This document shows, piece after piece, positions 10,524-18,893 of a stretch of DNA of 64,000 bases. The DNA lies in contig NZ_AP020337.1 in the NCBI RefSeq assembly GCF_009176725.1, positions 2,232,001-2,296,000 on the forward strand, read 5' to 3'. How positions within the stretch are numbered: position 1 is the stretch's first letter; each line of letters starts with the position of its first letter. The notes below the pieces were generated by a model. The model saw only the letters and a list, made by a program, of their open reading frames with translations. It was not told the DNA's origin and searched no databases. The DNA comes from Pseudomonas sp. KUIN-1 (GTDB lineage Bacteria; Pseudomonadota; Gammaproteobacteria; Pseudomonadales; Pseudomonadaceae). The position numbers and the translations under genes are program-made.

Positions 10524-11576
10524 TCAGGCCTTCAGCGTGGCCATGTCGATCACGAAGCGGTACTTCACGTCACCGGCCAGCATGCGCTCGTAGGCTTCGT
10601 TGATGTTGCGGATATCGAGCATTTCGATGTCGCAGGTGATGTCGTTCTCGGCGCAGAAATCCAGCACTTCCTGAGTTTCCGCGATACCGCCGATCAACGA
10701 ACCGGCCAGCACGCGGCGGCTCATTACCAGATTGGCTGCGTGTACTGGTGGCTCGATCGGCTCGATCAGGCCGACCAGAATGTGGGCGCCGTCGAAACGC
10801 AGGGTTTCCAGGTAGGGGTTCAGGTCGTGCTGCACCGGAATGGTGTCGAGCAGGAAGTCGAAGTGCCCGGCAGCAGCCTTCATCTGTTCGGCATCGGTGG
10901 ACACGATCACATGATCGGCGCCTTGACGATGTGCTTCCTGAGCCTTGGCGGCGGAGCGGGTGAACAGGGTCACTTCAGCGCCCATGGCCTTGGCGAACTT
11001 GATGCCCATGTGGCCCAGGCCGCCCATGCCCAGAATGCCGACCTTGTCGCCCGCCTTGACGCCGTAGTGCTTGAGCGGCGAATAGGTGGTGATGCCTGCG
11101 CAGAGAATCGGCGCAGCAGCGGCCGGATCGAGTTTTTCCGGGACGCGCACGACGAAGTGCTCGGCGACCACGATGCTGTTCGAGTAACCGCCCATGGTGT
11201 TGCTGCCGTCCACACGATCTGGCGTGGCGTAAGTCATGGTCGGGCCTTCCAGGCAGTACTGCTCGAGGTCCGACTTGCAGGCCGAGCATTCGCGGCACGA
11301 ATCGACCATGCAGCCGACACCGACCATGTCACCGACCTGGTATTGGGTTGCACTGCTGCCGGTGGCAGTGACGCGACCGACAATTTCGTGGCCCGGCATC
11401 AGCGGGTAGACGGCAATGCCCCATTCGTTGCGTGCCTGGTGAATATCGGAGTGGCAGACGCCGCAATAAAGGATTTCGATGGCAACGTCGTCGGCACGCA
11501 GAGCGCGACGTTCGAAGGTCATCGGGGCGAGGGGAGCGGTAGCTGACTGTGCGGCGTAACCGATAGCTGTGTACAT
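10524..11576 (-). CDS. NAD(P)-dependent zinc alcohol dehydrogenase (CAD/YahK-like)
   Basis: A 350-residue medium-chain dehydrogenase. The catalytic zinc site is in YCGVCHSDIHQARNEWG and GHEIVGRV, and the structural zinc cysteines are in CRECSACKSDLEQYC. The Rossmann motif is GILGMGGLGHMGIKFAKAMG. These are features of the cinnamyl-alcohol-dehydrogenase-like aldehyde reductases such as YahK. The start MYTAIGYAAQSATAPLAP matches that family; the reading frame extends further upstream without support. It converges with the IclR gene (11 bp apart) and is divergent from the AraC gene, which may control it. Confidence 0.9.
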   Translation of the reverse strand: MYTAIGYAAQSATAPLAPMTFERRALRADDVAIEILYCGVCHSDIHQARNEWGIAVYPLMPGHEIVGRVTATGSSATQYQVGDMVGVGCMVDSCRECSACKSDLEQYCLEGPTMTYATPDRVDGSNTMGGYSNSIVVAEHFVVRVPEKLDPAAAAPILCAGITTYSPLKHYGVKAGDKVGILGMGGLGHMGIKFAKAMGAEVTLFTRSAAKAQEAHRQGADHVIVSTDAEQMKAAAGHFDFLLDTIPVQHDLNPYLETLRFDGAHILVGLIEPIEPPVHAANLVMSRRVLAGSLIGGIAETQEVLDFCAENDITCDIEMLDIRNINEAYERMLAGDVKYRFVIDMATLKA

Positions 11577-11755
11577 GTTTGACCTCGCAAGGTGTGACGG
11601 AAGAGAGGCGAACCATTGTCCTGATACGGGCCCTTCGCGGCTATGGTGAATCCTCCGTGTTTCATGCCTATTCCTCCGGCCTGATATTTCAGGGTCGGCG
11701 CTGAGGCGCAAATCTGCGATGATACGGCTGTCTGTTTCTCTGTCAGGCTGTGCCC

Positions 11756-12649
11756 ATGACCTTACCCGTTGTGCCGGATGGCAATGCCATCCTTGTTTCC
11801 CTGATCCAGCCGCTGGCGGTGCGCCCGGGGTTTGTCGCTACGCCGTTGCCGGAGGTCCGCGTGCTTTCGGCGTTTGGTTATGTCGCCAGCAGCCCGCAGA
11901 TCTACGAGCCGAGCCTGATGATCGTCGTGCAGGGCAGCAAGGTCGCGTGCCTGGGGCCGCGTACGTTCGAATACGGCACCGGGCATTACCTGATTCAGGC
12001 GCTCTCTGTGCCGTTCAAGTGCGAAACCTTTGCCACTCCGGAAAAGCCGCTTTACGGCGTTTCGGTGGCCATCGACCGGGTATTGCTCGGTGAGCTGGTG
12101 CAGGCGATGGGCCCGGTCACCGGGCACGAGAGTCAGGTGCAGACACCGGAATCCATGACCTCGGTGCGCATCGACAACACCATGCGCGACAGTGTCGAGC
12201 GTCTGCTGCGTTGCCTGCATGATCCGCTGGAGTGTCAGGCCATGGGCCAGGCACGGATTCGCGAGGTGCTGTACACCGCGCTGCGTGGACCGCAGTCCGG
12301 GGTGTTGCGTGCACTGGTCGAACAGCAGGGGCAGTTTGCGCGAATTGCCTCGGCCGTGACCTATCTGCATGAGCATTATGACCACGCGCTGAACGTCGAC
12401 ACGCTGGCCAGTTGCGCGAACATGAGCACGTCGACCTTTCATGAACATTTCAAGCGCAGCACGCTGTTGTCGCCGGTGCAGTACCTCAAGCGCCTGCGCC
12501 TGCTCAAGGCTCAGCAATTGCTGGTGGCCGATGGATTGAACGTAGCGCAGGTCGCGCTGAAGGTCGGCTATCAAAGCGCGTCGCAGTTCAGTCGTGAATA
12601 CAAACGTTACTTTGAGCGCAGACCGGGCGAAGAGGGATGTAGGGGTTAG
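11756..12649 (+). CDS. AraC-family transcriptional regulator
   Basis: 297 residues from the ATG at 11756; a GTG two codons earlier is an alternative. The N-terminal half (YEPSLMIVVQGSKVACLGPR, YLIQALSVPFKCETFATPEK) resembles the AraC_N cupin-like domain. The C-terminus carries the double helix-turn-helix: LNVDTLASCANMSTSTFHEH, then LNVAQVALKVGYQSASQFSR. It is divergent from the alcohol dehydrogenase gene with 179 bp between them, the usual arrangement for this subfamily and its oxidoreductase target. Confidence 0.9.
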   Translation: MTLPVVPDGNAILVSLIQPLAVRPGFVATPLPEVRVLSAFGYVASSPQIYEPSLMIVVQGSKVACLGPRTFEYGTGHYLIQALSVPFKCETFATPEKPLYGVSVAIDRVLLGELVQAMGPVTGHESQVQTPESMTSVRIDNTMRDSVERLLRCLHDPLECQAMGQARIREVLYTALRGPQSGVLRALVEQQGQFARIASAVTYLHEHYDHALNVDTLASCANMSTSTFHEHFKRSTLLSPVQYLKRLRLLKAQQLLVADGLNVAQVALKVGYQSASQFSREYKRYFERRPGEEGCRG

Positions 12650-12693
12650 CTGCAAGCTTCAAGATCAAAGCTTGTAGCTTGTAGCTTGTAGCT
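12648..12693. repeat. Short 7-bp-unit inverted repeat (AGCTNCA family)
   Basis: AGCTGCAAGCTTCAAG (12648-12663) faces three tandem GCTTGTA units ending at 12693. The two sides pair as a hairpin between the convergent ends of the AraC and ETF-QO genes. The same unit occurs between sucB and lpdG. Confidence 0.7.
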
Positions 12694-12701
12694 GCTTCAC
12701 C

Positions 12702-14357
12702 TCACATATTCGGGTAGGTCGGGCCGCCAGCGCCTTCCGGTGCTACCCAGGTGATGTTCTGCGAGGGGTCCTTGATGTCGCAGGTCTTGCAGTGCACGCA
12801 GTTCTGCGCGTTGATCTGGAAGCGTTTCTCGCCGTCTTCCTTGGTGATGACTTCATACACGCCGGCCGGGCAATAACGCTGAGCCGGCTCGTCGTACAGC
12901 GGCAGGTTCTTGCTGATCGGGATGCTCGGATCGGTCAGCTTCAGGTGGCAGGGTTGTTCCTCTTCATGGTTGGTGCTGGAGAGGAATACCGAACTGAGCT
13001 TGTCGAAGCTGAGCTTGCCGTCGGGTTTCGGGTAATCGATCTTCTTCGAGTCGGCTGCCAGCTTGAGGCAGGCGTAGTCCGGCTTGGTGTCATGCAGCGT
13101 GAACGGCAGCTTGCCACCGAAGATGTTCTGATCGATGAAGTTGAATGCGCCGCCCTTGATCGCGCCGTATTTGTGGATCGCCACGCCAAAGTTGCGGCTG
13201 GCGAACAGCTCTTCATGCAGCCAGCTGGCCTTGAAGGCATCCACGTAGGAGGTCAGCACGTCGCCGCCTTCCTTGCCGGCCAGCAGCGCGTCGGCCACCG
13301 AATCGGCAGCCAGCATGCCGGACTTCATCGCCGTGTGGCTGCCCTTGATCTTGGCGAAGTTCAGCGTGCCCAGATCGCAGCCGATCAGCGCGCCACCGGG
13401 GAAGACCATTTTCGGCAGGGAGTTCAGGCCGCCCTTGGTGATCGCGCGGGCGCCGTAACTGATGCGCTTGCCGCCTTCCAGGTATTGCTTGATGACCGGG
13501 TGATGCTTGTAGCGCTGGAATTCGTCGAACGGCGACAGGTACGGATTGCTGTAGGACAGGTCGACGATCAGACCGACCACTACCTGATTGTTTTCCAGGT
13601 GGTAGAGGAACGAGCCGCCCGGATTGTCATCGTTCAGCGGCCAGCCTGCGGTGTGAACCACCAGCCCCTGTTCATGTTTTGCCGGGTCGACTTCCCAGAT
13701 TTCCTTGAGGCCGATAGCGTAATGCTGCACGTCGGCTTCGTCGTCGAGGTTGAAGCGCTTGAGCAGCTGCTTGCCGATGTGACCACGGCAGCCTTCGGCG
13801 AACAGCGTGTACTTGGCGCGCAGTTCCATGCCGGGGGTGTACAGGCCTTCCTTCGGATTGCCTTCGCGGTCGACACCTAGATCGCCGGTGACGATGCCGC
13901 GTACCACACCGTTCTCGTCGAACAGCGCTTCCTGGGCGGCAAAGCCCGGATAGATTTCGACACCGAGGTTTTCAGCCTGCTGAGCCAGCCAGCGGCACAG
14001 GTTGCCCAGCGAGATGATGTAGTTGCCATGGTTGTGCATGGTCTTGGGGACGAAAAAGTCCGGTATTTTCTGGGCTTTTTCGGCATCGCGCAGCATATAG
14101 ATGTCGTCGCGCTTGACCGGCGTGTTGAGCGGGGCGCCCAGTTCCTGCCAGTTGGGGAACAGTTCATTCAGCGCGCGGGGCTCGAACACGGCACCGGAGA
14201 GGATGTGCGCACCGACTTCGGAACCTTTTTCCACCACGCAGACGCTGATTTCCTGGCCAGCTTCAGCGGCCTTCTGTTTAAGGCGGCAAGCGGCAGAAAG
14301 CCCGGACGGGCCGGCTCCGACGATAACGACGTCGAATTCCATGTATTCGCGTTCCAC
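12702..14357 (-). CDS. Electron transfer flavoprotein-ubiquinone oxidoreductase
   Basis: Inner-membrane-associated flavoprotein that passes electrons from reduced ETF to ubiquinone. The 551 residues match the family. Near the N-terminus is the FAD motif VIVGAGPSGLSAACRLKQKA, and the middle holds the ubiquinone-binding region. The C-terminus carries a [4Fe-4S] domain with cysteines in RYCPAGVYEV and NAQNCVHCKTCDIKDP, ending GGPTYPNM. The ATG at 14357 (MEREYMEFDVV) is chosen; an internal ATG at 14342 is possible. It is divergent from etfBA, its electron donor. Confidence 0.96.
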   Translation of the reverse strand: MEREYMEFDVVIVGAGPSGLSAACRLKQKAAEAGQEISVCVVEKGSEVGAHILSGAVFEPRALNELFPNWQELGAPLNTPVKRDDIYMLRDAEKAQKIPDFFVPKTMHNHGNYIISLGNLCRWLAQQAENLGVEIYPGFAAQEALFDENGVVRGIVTGDLGVDREGNPKEGLYTPGMELRAKYTLFAEGCRGHIGKQLLKRFNLDDEADVQHYAIGLKEIWEVDPAKHEQGLVVHTAGWPLNDDNPGGSFLYHLENNQVVVGLIVDLSYSNPYLSPFDEFQRYKHHPVIKQYLEGGKRISYGARAITKGGLNSLPKMVFPGGALIGCDLGTLNFAKIKGSHTAMKSGMLAADSVADALLAGKEGGDVLTSYVDAFKASWLHEELFASRNFGVAIHKYGAIKGGAFNFIDQNIFGGKLPFTLHDTKPDYACLKLAADSKKIDYPKPDGKLSFDKLSSVFLSSTNHEEEQPCHLKLTDPSIPISKNLPLYDEPAQRYCPAGVYEVITKEDGEKRFQINAQNCVHCKTCDIKDPSQNITWVAPEGAGGPTYPNM

Positions 14358-14876
14358 AGGCTATCTCCTACTCTCAAGGCTCACGGTGTTTTTATGGGCA
14401 CTGCTTTTTTAGTCGCTGCAGGCCGACGCATGGAGGTATTGAACCGCCCCGTCTTTTAATGGTTCGCATTATATCTACACCACTGCGCGGGTCCAATACA
14501 AACGTTTGTTTGAATCGGCCGCAGGCCAGATAAATCAAAGACACCAGACTCGGAACTGGCCGATTTGGCGTATTGACCGGAAAAGGCGTTGCGGTCAATA
14601 TACGGGCGGTTTTGCGTTTGCCGTAGGCTGAAACGAGGTTCCCGGATTGCGGGCAATCTCTGAAAAGGCATCAGGCAGACGCGCTGCAGGCAACAGGTCA
14701 ACGTCGCACGGCGCATTTTACACACCCAGCCGCTGCTTGACGGGTGACTCCCGGCTTTTATAGGGCTTTTTAAAGCCGTCCGAATGGCCTGCACGCATAA
14801 CGATTGCTTGTTGAGGACACATATCGATCGCCTGGTGCCGCCGGGCGACTTCTTTTCACCGGAGAGTGAGGAATCC
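14358..14876. other. Divergent regulatory region between ETF-QO and etfB
   Basis: 519 bp with no convincing gene. It holds the PsrA-type box at 14499-14512 and a perfect 9-bp inverted repeat, TATTGACCG (14571-14579) with CGGTCAATA (14592-14600). Reading frames crossing it have no sensible start or composition. Confidence 0.7.
14499..14512. promoter_or_regulatory. PsrA-type operator between the ETF genes
   Basis: CAAAC-GTTT-GTTTG matches the published PsrA consensus (G/C)AAAC-N2-4-GTTT(G/C). PsrA is a fatty-acid-responsive TetR repressor of beta-oxidation genes in Pseudomonas. I recall etfBA and ETF-QO being reported as PsrA targets in P. aeruginosa. The site lies about 140 bp upstream of the ETF-QO start. 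Confidence 0.65.
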
Positions 14877-15626
14877 ATGAAGGTTCTTGTAGCTGTCAAA
14901 CGAGTGGTCGACTACAACGTCAAGGTTCGCGTCAAGGCGGACAACTCCGGCGTCGATCTTGCCAACGTCAAAATGTCCATGAACCCGTTCTGCGAAATCG
15001 CCGTTGAAGAGGCGGTTCGTCTTAAAGAGAAGGGTGTAGCCACCGAAATCGTCGTCGTCACCATCGGCCCGACCACCGCTCAGGAACAACTGCGTACCGC
15101 CCTGGCACTGGGTGCCGACCGTGCCGTGCTGGTCGAGTCCGCCGAGGAGCTGACTTCTCTGGCCGTGGCTAAGCTGCTCAAGGCCGTGGTCGACAAGGAG
15201 CAGCCGCAACTGGTGATCCTTGGCAAACAGGCCATCGACAGTGATAACAACCAGACCGGCCAGATGCTGGCTGCGTTGAGCGGCTACCCGCAGGGTACGT
15301 TCGCATCCAGGGTTGAAGTGACCGGTGACAAGGTTGCCGTGACCCGTGAAATCGACGGCGGCCTGCAAACCGTTTCCCTGAGCCTGCCAGCCATCGTGAC
15401 CACGGACCTGCGTCTGAACGAGCCACGCTACGCTTCGCTGCCCAATATCATGAAGGCCAAGAAAAAGCCGCTTGAAGTGCTGACCCCGGATGCACTGGGC
15501 GTTTCCACGGCCTCGACCAACAAGACCCTCAAGGTCGAAGCGCCGGCTGCACGCAGCGCCGGCATCAAGGTCAAGTCGGTGGCTGAACTGGTCGAGAAAC
15601 TGAAAAACGAAGCGAAGGTAATCTAA
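14877..15626 (+). CDS. etfB: Electron transfer flavoprotein beta subunit
   Basis: The 249-residue beta subunit of ETF binds AMP and docks acyl-CoA dehydrogenases. The start reads [20 protein letters not shown]. The signature [20 protein letters not shown] is complete, and [20 protein letters not shown] and [20 protein letters not shown] are typical. A GAGAGTGAGGAA ribosome-binding region lies just before the ATG. etfA starts directly after the stop codon, so the two subunits are translationally coupled. Confidence 0.97.
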   Translation: MKVLVAVKRVVDYNVKVRVKADNSGVDLANVKMSMNPFCEIAVEEAVRLKEKGVATEIVVVTIGPTTAQEQLRTALALGADRAVLVESAEELTSLAVAKLLKAVVDKEQPQLVILGKQAIDSDNNQTGQMLAALSGYPQGTFASRVEVTGDKVAVTREIDGGLQTVSLSLPAIVTTDLRLNEPRYASLPNIMKAKKKPLEVLTPDALGVSTASTNKTLKVEAPAARSAGIKVKSVAELVEKLKNEAKVI

Positions 15627-16556
15627 ATGACGATCCTGGTTATCGCTGAACACGACAACGCGACCGTAGCCCCGGCTACGCTCAACACCCTTGCTGCTGC
15701 CCAGAAGATCGGCGGTGACATTCATTTGCTGGTGGCCGGTTCCGGCGTGAGCGCCGTTGCCGACGCCGCCGCCAAAATTGCCGGTGTGACGAAAGTGCTG
15801 GTGGCCGACCACGAAGCCTACGCGCACCAACTGCCTGAAAACATCGCTCCCCTGGTTGTAGAACTGGCTGCGGGCCATAGCCATGTTCTGGCTGCGGCAA
15901 CGTCCAATGGCAAGAACATCCTGCCGCGCGTCGCTGCTCAACTGGATGTCGATCAGATATCCGAGATCGTTTCGGTGGTTTCCGCCGACACCTTCACCCG
16001 TCCGATCTACGCCGGTAACGCCATCGCCACCGTGCAGTCGACGGCTGCGGTCAAGGTCATCACCGTACGAGCCACCGGCTTCGATCCGGTGGCTGCAGAG
16101 GGTGGCTCGGCCGCTGTTGAAGCGGTTTCGGCTGCTCACGATGCGGGCAAGTCCAGTTTTGTGGGTGAAGAACTGGCCAAATCCGATCGTCCGGAGCTGA
16201 CAGCAGCGAAGATCGTCGTTTCCGGTGGTCGCGGCATGCAGAACGGCGACAACTTCAGGCACCTGTACACGCTGGCCGACAAGCTCGGTGCGGCAGTGGG
16301 TGCTTCCCGCGCTGCGGTCGACGCCGGTTTCGTACCTAACGACATGCAGGTCGGTCAGACCGGTAAGATCGTTGCGCCTCAGTTGTATATCGCGGTCGGT
16401 ATTTCCGGTGCGATTCAGCATCTGGCCGGTATGAAGGATTCCAAGGTGATCGTTGCGATCAACAAGGATGAAGAGGCGCCAATCTTCCAGGTCGCCGATT
16501 ACGGTCTGGTGGCTGACTTGTTCGAAGCCATCCCCGAGCTGGAGAAGCTGGTTTAA
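15627..16556 (+). CDS. etfA: Electron transfer flavoprotein alpha subunit
   Basis: The 309-residue alpha subunit carries the FAD of ETF. The C-terminal FAD-binding signature is visible as [12 protein letters not shown] and [19 protein letters not shown], followed by [20 protein letters not shown]. The ATG abuts the etfB stop codon. A strong terminator follows 25 bp after the stop, so etfBA forms a two-gene unit. Confidence 0.97.
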   Translation: MTILVIAEHDNATVAPATLNTLAAAQKIGGDIHLLVAGSGVSAVADAAAKIAGVTKVLVADHEAYAHQLPENIAPLVVELAAGHSHVLAAATSNGKNILPRVAAQLDVDQISEIVSVVSADTFTRPIYAGNAIATVQSTAAVKVITVRATGFDPVAAEGGSAAVEAVSAAHDAGKSSFVGEELAKSDRPELTAAKIVVSGGRGMQNGDNFRHLYTLADKLGAAVGASRAAVDAGFVPNDMQVGQTGKIVAPQLYIAVGISGAIQHLAGMKDSKVIVAINKDEEAPIFQVADYGLVADLFEAIPELEKLV

Positions 16557-16580
16557 GCCACGCGCTTGCACTATAAAGAG

Positions 16581-16649
16581 AACCCGTTCGATTCGGGGTT
16601 CGCGCACCGGCGGTTTACGGTGCGCCTGCCCGGATCGAACGGGTTTTTT
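16581..16649 (+). terminator. Rho-independent terminator after etfA
   Basis: AACCCGTTCGAT with CGGG pairs with CCCG and ATCGAACGGGTT to form a long stem. An inner GCGCACCG/CGGTGCGC hairpin sits inside it, and a T-run ending TTTTTTATT follows. Confidence 0.9.
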
Positions 16650-16672
16650 ATTGAGTATCGAAAGGACTTCTC

Positions 16673-17500
16673 ATGGTGCATTCCCGGCTGCTGTCTTCGC
16701 TTCTCTTCGGGCTGATCACGCTGCCGACACTGGCATCCGCCGCAGGCAAGTGCGAGCGTCTGATCGTGACCGGCAGCCCGGACGCGCCGCCTTATCTGTG
16801 GCGTGATCCCCAGGACCCGCGGCACCTGATGGGCGCCAATGCCGATCTGCTGACGCAGGCAGCGGGCGAGCTGGGTATCAAGGTCGAGTTTCTGTATGGC
16901 GGCAAGCGCAGTCAGGCACTCGAAGAAGTGCGCACCGGGCGCATGGACCTGCTGGCTGACGCACCGTTGAATGCCGCACAACTCGAAGCGCTGGATTACA
17001 TTCATCCGCCGATCGTGCAGAACGAGATCATGGTCTGGACGCGTCACGATCACAGCGTGCCGTTCAATGCCGTCAGCGAGCTGCAGGGCCATCCCGGCGC
17101 CATGTCGGAAAAGACCCGTTTGACGCCTTCCTTTGATGCGCTGGCCAGACAGAATCTGACTCTGGAGCGCCTGCCTGCACTCACGCCTGCCTTTCAGAAG
17201 CTGGCCTTGGGTGAGGTGGATTACGTGCTTGCCGGGCGTTATGCCGGTATGGTTATGGTGCAGACGCTAGGTCTTTCCACAGACCTGACAGCGCAGCCGT
17301 TACCGGTCGATACACCGGGTTTTTACCTGGCCTTGTCGTTCAACTCGGCCTGCAATGAACCATGGTTGCGCGGACAGCTGGCGAAAAAGATGACAGAATC
17401 GGCCGCCTCTGGCCTTGCGGGCGATGTCATCAGGCACAACCTGGCATTGTGGAAAGCCCAACTGCTGCAGCCTGCCAGCGCCAGCGCACCCAACAAGTAG
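16673..17500 (+). CDS. Periplasmic amino-acid-type substrate-binding protein (SBP_bac_3 family)
   Basis: 275 residues. A signal peptide (about 1-23, LLFGLITLPTLASAA) is followed by a family 3 solute-binding fold. RLIVTGSPDAPPYLWRD, GANADLLTQAAGELGIKVEF and RTGRMDLLADAPL are typical. No permease or ATPase gene is nearby, so it may be an orphan binding protein or a sensor-type component. It precedes two lipoprotein genes by 10 bp, suggesting a shared transcript. A ribosome-binding site (AAAGGA) lies before the ATG. The ligand is unknown. Confidence 0.82.
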   Translation: MVHSRLLSSLLFGLITLPTLASAAGKCERLIVTGSPDAPPYLWRDPQDPRHLMGANADLLTQAAGELGIKVEFLYGGKRSQALEEVRTGRMDLLADAPLNAAQLEALDYIHPPIVQNEIMVWTRHDHSVPFNAVSELQGHPGAMSEKTRLTPSFDALARQNLTLERLPALTPAFQKLALGEVDYVLAGRYAGMVMVQTLGLSTDLTAQPLPVDTPGFYLALSFNSACNEPWLRGQLAKKMTESAASGLAGDVIRHNLALWKAQLLQPASASAPNK

Positions 17501-17510
17501 GGATGTTTTT

Positions 17511-17864
17511 GTGAGTATTCGTTTTTCAATTGCCTTCATGGCAATCGCCACGCTGGCCGGCTGCGCCAGTGATCCGGTACCAACCGAGCAGTTCAAACTG
17601 ACCGAGCAGGCGCTGGAGCAGGCCAAGGCGGTCGGCGCCAGTGACGATCAACCCGAGATGGAAGTCGCTCAGGCCGGATTCGCCGAAGCCCGCGCCTCCA
17701 TGGCAAGCCACGCCTACAAGGACGCGCGCATGAAAGCCGAGCAGGCCGAGCTTGATGCGCGCCTGGCCGAGGCGCGAGTGCTGACCCTCAAGAGCCAGGA
17801 GCAGATCAATCAGTTGAATACCCGCCTCAATCGCTTGCGCAAGCAGCTGGGGGAGGCGCAATGA
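17511..17864 (+). CDS. DUF4398-type lipoprotein
   Basis: 117 residues from a GTG start. A lipoprotein signal ends in the lipobox LAGC (around residues 15-18). The mature part is helical and rich in alanine, glutamate and glutamine (LTEQALEQAKAVGA, AEQAELDARLAEARVLTLKS), a probable coiled coil. The composition fits the DUF4398 family, found next to OmpA-like lipoproteins in Pseudomonas. The stop overlaps the next start (ATGA at 17861-17864). A role in cell-wall or outer-membrane tethering is likely but unproven. Confidence 0.82.
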   Translation: MSIRFSIAFMAIATLAGCASDPVPTEQFKLTEQALEQAKAVGASDDQPEMEVAQAGFAEARASMASHAYKDARMKAEQAELDARLAEARVLTLKSQEQINQLNTRLNRLRKQLGEAQ

Positions 17865-18676
17865 AGCGTATTCCTCGTGTCCTGAGTGTGTGTCTGTTGC
17901 TGGGGTCGGCTGGCCTATACGGTTGTGCCGGTCACAAGGACAGTGGCCAGGCCTTGCAGCAGGCCAGCGCCGACTTCCAGAAGGTCAAGGAAGATACCGA
18001 TGTGCTGCGCAGTGCGCCCAAGGATGTCATTCGCGCGGGTGAATCACTGGCCCGCGCCGAGCGTCTGTCCAGTTATCTGGGAAGCGGTGCCGATGTCGCT
18101 CACTACGCCTACCTCAGCAGCCGCTACAGCGAGATCGCGCGTGAGCACAGCAATCTGATGTTGAGCCAGGAGCGTCTGGCGAAAATGGACATGGAGCGCC
18201 AGCGTATGCAGCTGGCACTGCGTGAAGCCAAGCTGGCCAGCGCCCAGCAGCAGGGCCGTTGGCTGGAAGATCAGATTCTCAGCCTGGCCACCACCGAAAC
18301 CGACCGCGGGCTGGTCATGACCCTGGGCGATGTGCTGTTCGACGCCGGACATGCCGAGCTGAAAAACTCGGCAAGTCGCACCATTCTCAAGGTTGTACAG
18401 TTTCTGCAGATCAACCCGCGCCGAGTGGTCCGTATCGAGGGTTATACCGACAGCACGGGCGATCGTCAGGAAAACCTGAAGCTGTCGAAAGACCGGGCAC
18501 AAGCCGTCGCTGACGTGCTGATGGACCTGGGCATCGATGAAAAACGTATCCATGTCGAAGGCTATGGGCAGGAGTTTCCTGTGAATGCCAACACCTCCGA
18601 GCGGGGCCGCGCGCAAAACAGGCGTGTCGAGATCGTTTTCTCGGACGAAAAAGGTCAGCTGGGCGCAGCTCGCTGA
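17861..18676 (+). CDS. OmpA-family lipoprotein with N-terminal coiled coil
   Basis: 271 residues. A lipoprotein signal ends in the lipobox LYGC (around residues 19-22). A helical region of about 110 residues follows (QQASADFQKVKEDTDVLRSA and onward). The C-terminal OmpA peptidoglycan-binding domain has VLFDAGHAELKNSA, RIEGYTDSTGDRQENLKLSK and VEGYGQEFPVNANTSERGRA. Lipid at one end and peptidoglycan binding at the other suggest an outer-membrane tether. It overlaps the DUF4398 gene by 4 bp and is followed by a terminator. Confidence 0.9.
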   Translation: MKRIPRVLSVCLLLGSAGLYGCAGHKDSGQALQQASADFQKVKEDTDVLRSAPKDVIRAGESLARAERLSSYLGSGADVAHYAYLSSRYSEIAREHSNLMLSQERLAKMDMERQRMQLALREAKLASAQQQGRWLEDQILSLATTETDRGLVMTLGDVLFDAGHAELKNSASRTILKVVQFLQINPRRVVRIEGYTDSTGDRQENLKLSKDRAQAVADVLMDLGIDEKRIHVEGYGQEFPVNANTSERGRAQNRRVEIVFSDEKGQLGAAR

Positions 18677-18691
18677 TAAAAAGCCGGTAAA

Positions 18692-18726
18692 AAGCCCGAC
18701 GCCGGAAACGGCCTCGGGCTTTTTTG
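18692..18726 (+). terminator. Rho-independent terminator after the OmpA-like gene
   Basis: AAGCCCGA pairs with TCGGGCTT around an inner GCC-GGAAAC-GGC hairpin and runs into five T residues. Confidence 0.88.
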
Positions 18727-18893
18727 TCTTTAATCACGTTGATTATGGCGTTTCTGCCCGCGTTTATTTTCACTCAGCAAGCATCAATGCTGGCCTGATT
18801 TCAAACTGTTCCCGTACACTTCCGATCTGTGCCGGTTATTACGCATCTGTATGTTCAAAAATAATAAATCGCCGGTCTTTTTGAGGCTGTGTC

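Noticed and set aside
14358..14876. A gene in the ETF divergent region
   Set aside because: Frames lack plausible starts and composition; the region carries regulatory sites instead.
14856..16607. 583-residue frame opposite etfBA
   Set aside because: Antisense shadow with no sensible domain.
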